Assembly (NCBI GenBank): GCA_021296255.1
Contig: JAGWAU010000032.1
Location: 1 to 35,241 of the forward strand
Length of the DNA stretch: 35,241 bases
Reading direction: 5' to 3'
Source of the DNA: Alphaproteobacteria bacterium
Lineage (GTDB): Bacteria; Pseudomonadota; Alphaproteobacteria; UBA2966
In this document: piece by piece, positions 1-7,262 of the stretch
Layout: every line of letters starts with the position of its first letter
Numbering within the stretch: position 1 is the first letter of the stretch
Notes under the pieces: model-generated
Told to the model about the DNA's origin: nothing
The model's database searches: none
What the model saw: the letters and a program-made list of their open reading frames with translations, nothing else
Program-made: the position numbers and the translations under genes

Positions 1-88
1 TCATGTGAGTGGCATGTTTCATAGTGCATGTATCACAATGCAACCGAATTCCGCCACCAGAAGTCGGCGTGAGAACCGAGATGGACCG

Positions 89-781
89 ATGAAGATCCTC
101 GCGTTCGACACGGCGCTCGACGCGTGTTCGGTGGCGGTGTGTGACGGCAGGAATGTGCTGGCCCGTCGGCATGAACACCTCTCAAAAGGTCACGCGGAGG
201 CGCTGGTTCCGATGATTCAGTCGGTGCTGTCCGCTGCGTCCACTTGGTTTGATGAGTTAGATCTCATCGCGGTTACGGTGGGACCGGGAACATTCACAGG
301 AATTCGTGTCGGGCTGTCGGCGGCCCGCGGGATCGCCCTGACGACCGGCGTCCGCGTCGCCGGAATAACGACTATGGCTGCCATAGCAGAAGGTGTGCGG
401 CAGTGGCGCGAGATGGGCGAAGGGCGAGCGATCGTAGTCTTACATGATGCTGGGAAGGCCGAACTGTACCATCAGGTGTTTCCGCTGGATGGCGAGATCA
501 CCGCTCTGGCGCCTGCTGTCATCGCCCCGACCGACGTGCCTTCCGTGTTGCCCTCCGGACCGGTCACGGTGGTTGGAAGTGGTACGGAACTGGTTCGAGA
601 TCAGATCAAAGAACGGCATCCCGATGTTCGGTTCTCGGACGTGCCGTTCGTTCCTGATGCCGTTCATGTTGCCCGCGCAGGGCTTAAGTTGGCGGAATCG
701 GATGGTATCGGAAACGTCCCGCCCCAACCCCTGTATTTGCGGGCACCGGATGCCCGACTGCCCGGCGCTCCGGCCCAGTGA
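89..781 (+). CDS. tsaB: tRNA threonylcarbamoyladenosine biosynthesis protein TsaB
   Basis: TsaB is the non-catalytic partner of TsaD in the complex that makes the t6A modification at position 37 of ANN-decoding tRNAs. The 230-residue product begins MKILAFDTALDACSVAV and carries the family signature GPGTFTGIRVGL near residues 68-79, both typical of the ASKHA-fold TsaB N-domain. An upstream in-frame start at base 5 would add 28 unconserved residues, so I chose the ATG at 89. Length fits the family (about 220-230 aa). In related genomes rimI often follows directly; here it does not, and a convergent TusA-like gene follows instead. Identification is firm; the start is fairly sure. Confidence 0.93.
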   Translation: MKILAFDTALDACSVAVCDGRNVLARRHEHLSKGHAEALVPMIQSVLSAASTWFDELDLIAVTVGPGTFTGIRVGLSAARGIALTTGVRVAGITTMAAIAEGVRQWREMGEGRAIVVLHDAGKAELYHQVFPLDGEITALAPAVIAPTDVPSVLPSGPVTVVGSGTELVRDQIKERHPDVRFSDVPFVPDAVHVARAGLKLAESDGIGNVPPQPLYLRAPDARLPGAPAQ

Positions 782-863
782 AACGGCTGCATCTGTCGCC
801 GAGATTATTTCATTGCAGCATTGATCATGCGGCTCGGCATTCCGGAGACGTGGGAGCCCCGTT

Positions 864-1112
864 TCAGGTCTTCTGGATCAGCAGGATGTAGATGTCGGTA
901 CCGGTATCCGGTTCCAGGCTCAGAACGATGTGGCCCTCCTCGCACACCGACCGTGGCACATTTTCCAAAGGTTCACCCGGTGGCAGATGAACCTCTGCGA
1001 TTTCGCCCGATCGCATTCGCTCCATCAAGAGCTTGGTCTTTACGAAGGTGATAGGACAAACGTCACTTGTTATATCGAGAAAGTGATCGGGAGTTTGTAT
1101 CGTGGGAGTCAT
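864..1112 (-). CDS. TusA-family sulfurtransferase-like protein
   Basis: This 82-residue protein has the compact TusA/SirA layout: an N-terminal strand (LDITSDVCPITFVKTKLLME) with the CP motif at residues 19-20, followed by a Gly/Pro-rich turn and a C-terminal strand. In TusA the Cys of this motif carries a persulfide that is relayed to thiolation or cofactor pathways. The family is known for sulfur transfer; the actual partner here is not visible, and no tusBCDE or mnmA gene lies nearby. It is convergent with tsaB and divergent from mucR, with a 94-base shared upstream region. True TusA has CPxP; this protein has CPIT, so it is a family member rather than proven TusA. Confidence 0.8.
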   Translation of the reverse strand: MTPTIQTPDHFLDITSDVCPITFVKTKLLMERMRSGEIAEVHLPPGEPLENVPRSVCEEGHIVLSLEPDTGTDIYILLIQKT

Positions 1113-1151
1113 GATTTAATGATGAGGATTCTGATTTCCTTGTCCAATGAA

Positions 1152-1171
1152 GTATAAGATACTAGTTATAC
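1152..1171. promoter_or_regulatory. AT-rich inverted repeat between the TusA-like gene and mucR
   Basis: The sequence GTATAA, an 8-base spacer, then TTATAC forms a perfect 6+6 inverted repeat in the 94-base divergent region. It lies 36 bases before the mucR start. MucR proteins are known to bind AT-rich sites with TpA steps and to repress their own genes, so this could be an autoregulatory operator. That role is inference; only the symmetry and position are seen. Confidence 0.4.
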
Positions 1172-1206
1172 GTTCAGTACATGACGCCCAGAGGATAAAG
1201 GATTGA

Positions 1207-1623
1207 ATGGTAGAACAATCGGATAGCGGTGAACTGCTTGCACTGACAACGGATATAGTTGCGTCGCACGTCTCGAACAACTCCGTGACGGTCGCTGAAC
1301 TGCCGCAACTGATTCAGCAAGTGTATTGTGCGTTGGCGACCGTGGGCGGCGTTGCCCAGCCCGCGCCCGAGCGTCCAAAGCCCGCCGTGCCGATCAAGAA
1401 ATCTATCATGCCTGACTACATCATCTGCCTGGAAGATGGCAAAAAGTTGAAGATGCTCAAGCGTCATATTAGGACGCGGTATGATTTGACCCCGGATGAG
1501 TACCGTGAGCGATGGGGGTTGGCGCCCGACTATCCTATGGTCGCGCCCAACTACGCTTCTCAGCGAAGCGATTTGGCGAAGAAAATTGGACTAGGTAGGA
1601 AGCGTCGCCGACGGCGGAGATAG
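1207..1623 (+). CDS. MucR/Ros-family transcriptional regulator
   Basis: A 138-residue MucR/Ros regulator, a zinc-finger-like DNA-binding family of Alphaproteobacteria that silences AT-rich promoters and controls surface polysaccharide, motility and cell-cycle genes. The DNA-binding part is seen at residues 70-125: CLEDGKKLKMLKRHIRTRYD, then LTPDEYRERWGL and DYPMVAPNYASQRSDLAKKIGLGR. The tail is a run of Arg/Lys. In Ros the metal ligands are two Cys and two His; here the first Cys (74) and first His (87) remain, the second Cys position is Asp77 and the second His is replaced by Arg/Tyr (91-92). Some family members are known to fold with incomplete sites. A GA-rich stretch (AGAGGATAAAGGA) precedes the ATG. 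Confidence 0.92.
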   Translation: MVEQSDSGELLALTTDIVASHVSNNSVTVAELPQLIQQVYCALATVGGVAQPAPERPKPAVPIKKSIMPDYIICLEDGKKLKMLKRHIRTRYDLTPDEYRERWGLAPDYPMVAPNYASQRSDLAKKIGLGRKRRRRRR

Positions 1624-1662
1624 GGTGCGTTCATTCGTCAGGCACAATTTTAGGCCAATGTA

Positions 1663-2097
1663 ATGGCTTCAAGGCTCGAACGCCTGTGCATCGAAAAAGG
1701 CATGAAAATGACCGACCAACGTCGGCTCATTGCGCGCGTGCTGTCGGAGTCAGAGGATCATCCGGACGTGGAGGCGGTTTATCGGCGGGCGAGTGAACTC
1801 GACCCGAAGATCTCGATCGCCACCGTGTACCGGACCGTCCGGCTGTTCGAGGAAGCGGGCATTTTGGACCGCCACGATTTTGGTGACGGCCGGGCGCGCT
1901 ACGAGGAAGTACCCCAAGAGCATCACGATCATCTCATCGATGTTCGAAGCGGCCGGGTATTGGAGTTTCAGGACGAGGAGATCGAGCGTCTCCAGGAGAG
2001 GATCGCCGAAAGGTTGGGTTTCAAACTGGTTGATCATCGCCTCGAACTCTATGGAGTGCCCCTCGGGTCCGATAGTGACGAGAGTGCGGACTCCTGA
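1663..2097 (+). CDS. fur: Fur-family transcriptional regulator (Fur/Mur type)
   Basis: This 144-residue protein has the Fur architecture: an N-terminal winged helix (residues about 8-78, with the recognition helix SIATVYRTVRLFEEAGIL) and a C-terminal dimer and metal-sensing domain. HHDHLID at residues 87-93 is the classic metal-ligand cluster. The CxxC structural zinc pair that follows in gamma-proteobacterial Fur is absent (RSGRVLEF stands there), as is usual for alphaproteobacterial Fur/Mur proteins. Members of this subgroup respond to iron or manganese, so which metal is sensed is unresolved. It lies 39 bases after mucR and overlaps the proposed plsC start. An Irr identity is less likely because no haem-binding HXH/Cys-Pro signature is seen. 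Confidence 0.9.
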   Translation: MASRLERLCIEKGMKMTDQRRLIARVLSESEDHPDVEAVYRRASELDPKISIATVYRTVRLFEEAGILDRHDFGDGRARYEEVPQEHHDHLIDVRSGRVLEFQDEEIERLQERIAERLGFKLVDHRLELYGVPLGSDSDESADS

Positions 2098-2899
2098 CCG
2101 GCGTGCCCTAAGACTGATCCGGGCATTTGGACGCGTGCTCGTCACGCTCTTTTGGACGTTTCTCCTGCTTCCTCTTCAGTTGGTTTCGGCGGCCACCGGC
2201 AGCTCTCTCAGGGAGTGGGTGCCTCGGCTCTACCATGCGGGAATTTGCCGGATACTGAGGATCGACATTCGAGTCGTCGGGTCTCCGCCATTACGCCGTC
2301 CGGCGCTATTGGTCGCGAATCACAGTTCTTGGCTGGATATCCCGATATTGGGAAGCTTGATGGAATGCTCGTTCGTGGCCAAAGCAGAAGTATCTGCATG
2401 GCCAGGTGTCGGGACCCTGGCGCGTCTTCAACGAACGGTGTTCGTGGAGCGGAGGCGTCGAAAAGCGGACACGTATGCCCGGCAACTCGGTGAACGGCTG
2501 GAAGAAGGTGCACGGCTGGTGCTGTTTCCCGAAGGAACCAGCACCGACGGAAGCCATGTGTTGCCGTTCAAGAGTGCCTTTTTCTCCGTGGTGGAGAATG
2601 CCGTGGGCGAAGCCATATCTGCCGTCCAGCCGGTGACTGTGGCATACGTCCGAATCGACGGTTCTCCTACCGATTCGCGGACGAGGCCGGCGGTAGCCTG
2701 GTTTGGAGACATGGAATTCGTTCCCCATCTATGGAGCGTTTTTCAACTGAGTAGCTTGAGCGTCGCGGTCACCTTTCACGATCCTGCGCCAAGGGCACAT
2801 TTTGAGTCGCGAAAGATGCTTGCCGCTCACTGCGAGAAGGTGATCGCGACGGAACACGCCCGTCTCACGCGGGCCCCGTACTGTGACGTGTCGTATTGA
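2084..2899 (+). CDS. plsC: 1-acyl-sn-glycerol-3-phosphate acyltransferase
   Basis: PlsC adds the second acyl chain to lysophosphatidic acid, forming phosphatidic acid at the inner membrane. A hydrophobic N-terminal segment (residues 15-36) is followed by the acyltransferase motif NHSSWLD (79-85; HX4D catalytic pair His80/Asp85) and FPEGTS (148-153, substrate binding). I chose the GTG at 2084, which overlaps the fur end by 14 bases and gives 271 aa. GTG 2075 and ATG 2051 are in-frame alternatives; anything earlier is out-of-frame fur sequence. No strong ribosome site distinguishes them, so the start is uncertain while the family is not. It could also be a related PlsC-like lysophospholipid acyltransferase. 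Confidence 0.88.
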   Translation: MRTPDRRALRLIRAFGRVLVTLFWTFLLLPLQLVSAATGSSLREWVPRLYHAGICRILRIDIRVVGSPPLRRPALLVANHSSWLDIPILGSLMECSFVAKAEVSAWPGVGTLARLQRTVFVERRRRKADTYARQLGERLEEGARLVLFPEGTSTDGSHVLPFKSAFFSVVENAVGEAISAVQPVTVAYVRIDGSPTDSRTRPAVAWFGDMEFVPHLWSVFQLSSLSVAVTFHDPAPRAHFESRKMLAAHCEKVIATEHARLTRAPYCDVSY

Positions 2900-3329
2900 T
2901 GGAGTGGTCCACGGACGAAATCATCTCCGCGTGACCGCGTTTCTATCTCATCTCCATTCCCTTCGATCGCTACGAGGAGCCGGAACTTCTTCTTCCGTGA
3001 CGTTGGCGATGCCGATGCTTTCGGTTCAGAAGGCGAAGTGTGGACGCCTTCGACGACATCGAGATGTCTATCGTTGCTCGGTGCCGAGATTCATGTGTCG
3101 TTCGACGGAATGGGACGACCAAGCTACTTCCAGTGCGGCCGGATGTCTGTTCGACAGGAGCCATGCGTGTCGACTCGGCGCTGGGTATGGAATTTTTCCA
3201 AGCCCGTACCCCGCCTTGACAGGGTAAAGTCAAGTGCTAGTGTTTCTTGAAGTGTTCGGGGGACTTGTAAGGCCGATGCAAACGACGAAACGTCCGATTG
3301 GCTCTCCACGAGGGGCCTAGAGACCGTCC
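2900..3329. other. 430-base stretch without a convincing gene
   Basis: Between plsC and miaB no frame gives a product with recognisable motifs. One plus-strand frame reads MEWSTDEIISA, stop, then a 21-codon stretch beginning PRFYLISIPFDRY, stop; it looks protein-like but is broken and matches nothing I know. It may be a gene relic or chance. The 3' part holds a promoter-like element with an inverted repeat (3215-3243). Confidence 0.5.
3216..3243 (+). promoter_or_regulatory. Putative sigma-70-type promoter for miaB-phoH-ybeY
   Basis: A perfect -35 hexamer TTGACA (3216-3221) is followed after 16 bases by TAGTGT (3238-3243), a weak -10. Transcription would start near 3250 and leave a leader of about 80 bases. 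An inverted repeat, CTTGAC-8 bases-GTCAAG (3215-3234), covers the -35 box and could be an operator. The -35 match is seen; promoter activity and operator role are inferred. Confidence 0.42.
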
Positions 3330-4694
3330 TTGCACAAAAAGCTTTTCATCAAAACTTACGGTTGTCAGATGAACGTCTACGACTCTGCTCGTATGACGGA
3401 CGTCCTGGCGCCGTTGGGCTATGCTCTCGTGTCCCGCCCCGAGGGGGCAGATATGGTCGTTCTGAACACATGCCATATCCGTGAGAAGGCGGTAGAGAAA
3501 GTGTATTCGGAACTGGGCCGCCTGCGGTCGCTCAAGCGCGCGCGTGAGAAGGACGGCAGTTCCATGGTACTCGCCGTGGCTGGATGTGTCGCGCAGGCCG
3601 AAGGTGAGGAAGTCCGTCGTCGAGCGCCGTGGGTCGACGTCGTGTTCGGCCCTCAGGCGTACCATCGGCTTCCCGACATGATTTTCGAAGTTGAACGGCG
3701 TGCGGTTGTCGATACAGAGTTTCACATCGAAGCCAAGTTCGACTCGCTGCCTGAGGAATCGGCACCGAGGGGCCCTACAGCGTTTCTCACTATCCAGGAA
3801 GGGTGTGACAAATTCTGCACGTTCTGTGTGGTGCCTTACACACGCGGGCTGGAATACTCGCGTCCCGTCGTCGACGTTCTCGAGGAGGCACGCAGACTCG
3901 TTGAGGCAGGGACGCGTGAACTCACGCTTTTGGGCCAGAACGTGAATGCGTATCATGGCGAAGGCCGTAACGGACAAACCCGGTCACTGGCGGATCTGAT
4001 CTACGAACTGGCAGAGGTCGACGGACTCCAAAGGCTCCGCTACACCACCTCTCATCCCTGCGACATGAGTGATGATCTCATCTCGGCTCACGGGGACGTC
4101 GATGTTCTGATGCCTTACCTTCACCTGCCGGTGCAGTCGGGGTCCGACCGTGTTCTGGGGGACATGAACCGCAGGCACACGTCGGCGGACTACTTGCAGC
4201 TTGTCGATCAGATCCGTACCGCGCGGCCGGATATCGCTCTTTCCAGCGACTTCATCGTGGGGTTTCCGGGCGAGACCGACACTGATTTCAAATCGACACT
4301 CGATCTGGTTTGCCAAGTCGAATACGCGAGTGCCTATTCGTTCCGGTACAGCCCGCGTCCTGGCACACCGGCAGCTGGTCTCGAAGACCAAGTCGCGGAT
4401 GACGTGAAGTCTGAAAGACTGGCTGAACTGCAGGACCTGATTGGACGGCAAGCGCGTGCGTTCAACCTGGCGACCGTAGGTCGAACGCTCGATGTCCTAC
4501 TTGAACGGCAGGGGCGATATGAGGGGCAACTGGTAGGCCGCAGTCCTTACATGCAAGCCGTGCATGTCGAGGCGGCCCCTTCCTATAATGGGCAGATTAC
4601 AACGGTTCGTATTGACGCTGCGTTGCCCAACAGCCTGTCCGGTTCGTTGACAGGCCCGGCGGATGTCGGAGATCGATCGGCGTACGCGGCATGA
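3330..4694 (+). CDS. miaB: tRNA-2-methylthio-N6-dimethylallyladenosine synthase MiaB
   Basis: MiaB is a radical-SAM methylthiotransferase that converts i6A37 of tRNA to ms2i6A37. All expected parts are visible in 454 residues: the N-terminal UPF0004 domain with cluster cysteines Cys12 (YGCQMN), Cys48 (NTCHIREKA) and Cys86 (AGCVAQ); the radical-SAM motif at Cys159, Cys163 and Cys166 ([15 protein letters not shown]); and a C-terminal TRAM domain from about residue 385. The start is a TTG. A stop codon lies four codons upstream in frame, so no earlier start exists, and [12 protein letters not shown] is the conserved N-terminus. Its 3' end overlaps phoH by 32 bases, suggesting translational coupling. 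Confidence 0.96.
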   Translation: MHKKLFIKTYGCQMNVYDSARMTDVLAPLGYALVSRPEGADMVVLNTCHIREKAVEKVYSELGRLRSLKRAREKDGSSMVLAVAGCVAQAEGEEVRRRAPWVDVVFGPQAYHRLPDMIFEVERRAVVDTEFHIEAKFDSLPEESAPRGPTAFLTIQEGCDKFCTFCVVPYTRGLEYSRPVVDVLEEARRLVEAGTRELTLLGQNVNAYHGEGRNGQTRSLADLIYELAEVDGLQRLRYTTSHPCDMSDDLISAHGDVDVLMPYLHLPVQSGSDRVLGDMNRRHTSADYLQLVDQIRTARPDIALSSDFIVGFPGETDTDFKSTLDLVCQVEYASAYSFRYSPRPGTPAAGLEDQVADDVKSERLAELQDLIGRQARAFNLATVGRTLDVLLERQGRYEGQLVGRSPYMQAVHVEAAPSYNGQITTVRIDAALPNSLSGSLTGPADVGDRSAYAA

Positions 4695-5721
4695 GGATTC
4701 GAAAGAATTGGCAGCACTGAATGAAGCGGACGCGCCGGCGCCGCTTTACATGGACTTCGACGATAACAGTCTCTTGACCGCCTTGTTCGGAGAGCACGAT
4801 CGGAATCTGGCCCGAATTGAGCAGAAACTGAACGTCTCGGTGACGGCTCGAGGCAATCGATTGTCGATCGAGGGGGGTGTCTGGCGTCAGAAGGCAACGC
4901 GCGCAGTTCTCAACGAGCTCTATGCCAGACTCGAGAACGGCCTCGATGTCGGTGTGGGTGAAGTGGATGGCGCCATCCGCATGGCCGAGGCCTTGGTGAC
5001 GGAAGATGGTGAATTGCACGCGATAGTCGACGAAGGCACGCGGATCCGAACTCGACGGCACGTGATTACGCCACGTTCCCCCGTGCAGGCCGCTTATGTC
5101 CGCGCGCTCCATTCCCATGAAATGGTCTTCGGGCTGGGACCCGCCGGGACCGGTAAGACGTTTCTGGCGGTCGCAGTGGGTGTGTCGATGCTCCTGGAGG
5201 GTCTCGTCGAGCGCATAATTCTGTCGCGGCCAGCCGTGGAGGCAGGCGAGAGGCTCGGTTACTTGCCGGGAGATCTGCGGGACAAAATCGATCCGTATCT
5301 ACGTCCTCTTTACGACGCTCTGCATCATATGTTGCCTTCGGATCAGGTCGTTCGGCGGCTCGAGTCGGGAGAAATCGAGGTTGCGCCCGTCGCGTTCATG
5401 CGTGGTCGCACCTTGACCAGCGCGTTCGTCATCGTCGACGAAGCGCAAAATACATCCCCCGTCCAAATGAAAATGTTGCTCACGCGTCTTGGCGAGAACT
5501 CGCGCATGGTGGTCACCGGCGATCTCTCCCAAGTCGATTTGCCGCGTGGCGAGGTGTCGGGGTTGGCGGATGCCCTGGAGATGCTCGACGGCGTTCCCGA
5601 AGTCGAGGTCGTGCATTTCTCGGATACGGACGTGGTGAGACATGCGCTGGTAACGCGAATCGTGCAAGCCTACGACCATCGTGAACGAGAGCGTCGTTCG
5701 AAGGCGAAGCGTGATGGTTGA
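4663..5721 (+). CDS. PhoH-like ATPase (PhoH/YbeZ family)
   Basis: A 352-residue PhoH-family P-loop ATPase. Walker A is GPAGTGKT (159-166) and Walker B is FVIVDEAQN (255-263); RLGYLPGDL and GDLSQVDLP are further family motifs. An N-terminal KH-like RNA-binding region is likely at residues 40-115. In the family, YbeZ partners with YbeY in 16S rRNA processing and ribosome quality control, and ybeY follows immediately here with an 8-base overlap, which supports that pairing. The ATG at 4663 lies inside miaB; no equally good later start was seen. Gene symbols ybeZ and phoH are both used for this type, so I leave the symbol blank. Confidence 0.93.
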   Translation: MSEIDRRTRHEDSKELAALNEADAPAPLYMDFDDNSLLTALFGEHDRNLARIEQKLNVSVTARGNRLSIEGGVWRQKATRAVLNELYARLENGLDVGVGEVDGAIRMAEALVTEDGELHAIVDEGTRIRTRRHVITPRSPVQAAYVRALHSHEMVFGLGPAGTGKTFLAVAVGVSMLLEGLVERIILSRPAVEAGERLGYLPGDLRDKIDPYLRPLYDALHHMLPSDQVVRRLESGEIEVAPVAFMRGRTLTSAFVIVDEAQNTSPVQMKMLLTRLGENSRMVVTGDLSQVDLPRGEVSGLADALEMLDGVPEVEVVHFSDTDVVRHALVTRIVQAYDHRERERRSKAKRDG

Positions 5722-6271
5722 GGATCCCGACCCATCCGATAGGCCGACCATTTCGCACCGGAACCGTGCCACGGGGATAGAGGTCGCGGTTGCCATCAAG
5801 AGTCCGAAATGGCGCTCGCGGGTGCTGGATGCCGAGGCATTGTGTCATCAGGCGGTTGGCGGTGTCCTGGCGGTCGTTGACCCGCTGGATGTGCCTATGG
5901 AAGTGTCTGTCGTCTTGGCCGACGATGAATTGCTGCAGCGTCTCAACCGGGAAAGTCGGGGGGTGGACCGGCCGACCAACGTGCTCGCGTTTCCTTGTGA
6001 TTCGCTCGGCGAATCGGTGCCGGTCGGTGCGCCCCGGATGCTCGGTGATGTCGTGGTTTCGTATGACACGGTTTCTCGGGAGGCGAGTCCGCACGGCACA
6101 CCGTTCGCGGATCACTTGAGGCATCTGGTGGTTCATGGGACTCTGCATTTGCTCGACTACCGCCATGATTCCGGAACCGAAGCCGAAGTCATGGAGGAGT
6201 TGGAGGCATCGATCCTCGCGGAGATGGGAATTCCGGACCCATATGCGGACGGCGTCGCTCTGATTAAGTGA
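5714..6271 (+). CDS. ybeY: Endoribonuclease YbeY (rRNA maturation factor)
   Basis: YbeY is a zinc-dependent endoribonuclease for 16S rRNA 3'-end maturation and late 70S quality control. The three metal-binding histidines are present in HGTLHLLDYRH (His141, His145, His151 of 185 residues). The usual spacing residues in this motif are GYDH, whereas here they read DYRH. PTNVLAFP (88-95) is the other family signature. I chose the ATG at 5714, which overlaps the phoH-like stop. An upstream in-frame ATG at 5681 lies deeper inside that gene and adds only Arg/Ser-rich residues. The phoH-ybeY-corC-lnt order is a widespread arrangement. Confidence 0.93.
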   Translation: MVEDPDPSDRPTISHRNRATGIEVAVAIKSPKWRSRVLDAEALCHQAVGGVLAVVDPLDVPMEVSVVLADDELLQRLNRESRGVDRPTNVLAFPCDSLGESVPVGAPRMLGDVVVSYDTVSREASPHGTPFADHLRHLVVHGTLHLLDYRHDSGTEAEVMEELEASILAEMGIPDPYADGVALIK

Positions 6272-6277
6272 ACCGGT

Positions 6278-7231
6278 ATGATGAAGCCAACTGATGTCGC
6301 CGATCGGGACTTGCCCCACTCCGATACCGACGGCGACGGAACCGACGACTCTTCTCTTGCGCAAAATCTGTTGACTTGGCTGCGCGGGACGTCTCGCGGC
6401 CGGAACGGCGACGAGATGCTGCGTGAGAGCCTTTCCGAGCTCATAGAGGAATCCGAGGACGAGCAAGGGCCGTTTAACCGGGAAGAGCGGCTGATGCTGA
6501 TGAATATCCTCAAGCTGCATCGGCTGCGGGTCGACGACGTCATGGTTCCGCGTCCCGACATCGTGGCCATCGAAGTTGATGTGCCGCTCGACAAGGTGGT
6601 CGAAGCAATGCATGAGGCGTTCCATTCTCGACTGCCGATTTATCAGGACACGCTGGATCACGTTCTGGGGTTCGTGCATATCAAAGATCTCCTCGCGTAT
6701 TGGGAGGGACGAACGGACTTCAACCTCGTTGATGTCGCGCACGATGTACTGTTCGTGCCGCCGACCATGTCGGTACTCGACCTACTGTTGCGGATGCGCG
6801 AGGGACGGATTCACATGGCGCTCGTCGTTGACGAGTTCGGTGGCACCGATGGACTCGTCACTATCGAGGATCTTGTCGAGGAGATCGTCGGCGAAATTGA
6901 AGACGAGCATGATCAGGTCGAAGCTCCGACCATAGAAGAGCGACCTGATGGAACTTTGGTTGTGGACGGACGCGCCGACATCGATGAATTCGAGGCGCGA
7001 GTGGGGGTTGATCTGCTCCCGGAGGAGCGCGACGAAGATATCGATACCCTCGGCGGGTTCGTATTTTCCTTGTTTGGACGTGTACCACAGCGAGGGGAAC
7101 TGATATCGCATCCCTCCGGCCTTGAGTTCGAGGTGTTGGATGCGGATCCCCGGCGTGTGAAGCGCCTTCGGGTTCGCGGGCTCCCGGAAAGGCACTCCGT
7201 ATCAAATACGTCGTCGGTTGCGGCGAAGTAG
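6278..7231 (+). CDS. CBS-domain HlyC/CorC-family protein
   Basis: A soluble 317-residue protein of the CorC type. After an acidic N-terminal extension there is a CBS pair (about residues 85-205, beginning VDDVMVPRPDIVAIEVD and including LPIYQDTLDHVLGFVHIKDLL and VVDEFGGTDGLVTIEDLVEE), then the CorC_HlyC transporter-associated domain (about 215-300, DTLGGFVFSLFGRVPQRGE). The family is tied to magnesium/cobalt efflux and CBS domains usually bind adenine nucleotides; the exact role here is not shown. No membrane segment is seen, so it is not the membrane-anchored CNNM type. It starts 6 bases after ybeY and is followed closely by lnt. Confidence 0.92.
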   Translation: MMKPTDVADRDLPHSDTDGDGTDDSSLAQNLLTWLRGTSRGRNGDEMLRESLSELIEESEDEQGPFNREERLMLMNILKLHRLRVDDVMVPRPDIVAIEVDVPLDKVVEAMHEAFHSRLPIYQDTLDHVLGFVHIKDLLAYWEGRTDFNLVDVAHDVLFVPPTMSVLDLLLRMREGRIHMALVVDEFGGTDGLVTIEDLVEEIVGEIEDEHDQVEAPTIEERPDGTLVVDGRADIDEFEARVGVDLLPEERDEDIDTLGGFVFSLFGRVPQRGELISHPSGLEFEVLDADPRRVKRLRVRGLPERHSVSNTSSVAAK

Positions 7232-7262
7232 TCGATCCTCGCAAGGTAGCGGACGTCGCGAC

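Noticed and set aside
3237..3977. A 246-codon minus-strand frame opposite the miaB start
   Set aside because: The plus strand encodes the conserved MiaB N-terminus here; the minus frame shows no motif.
5513..6742. A 409-codon minus-strand frame opposite phoH, ybeY and the CorC-type gene
   Set aside because: It spans three well-identified plus-strand genes, so it cannot be real; composition is His/Arg-rich as expected for a shadow.
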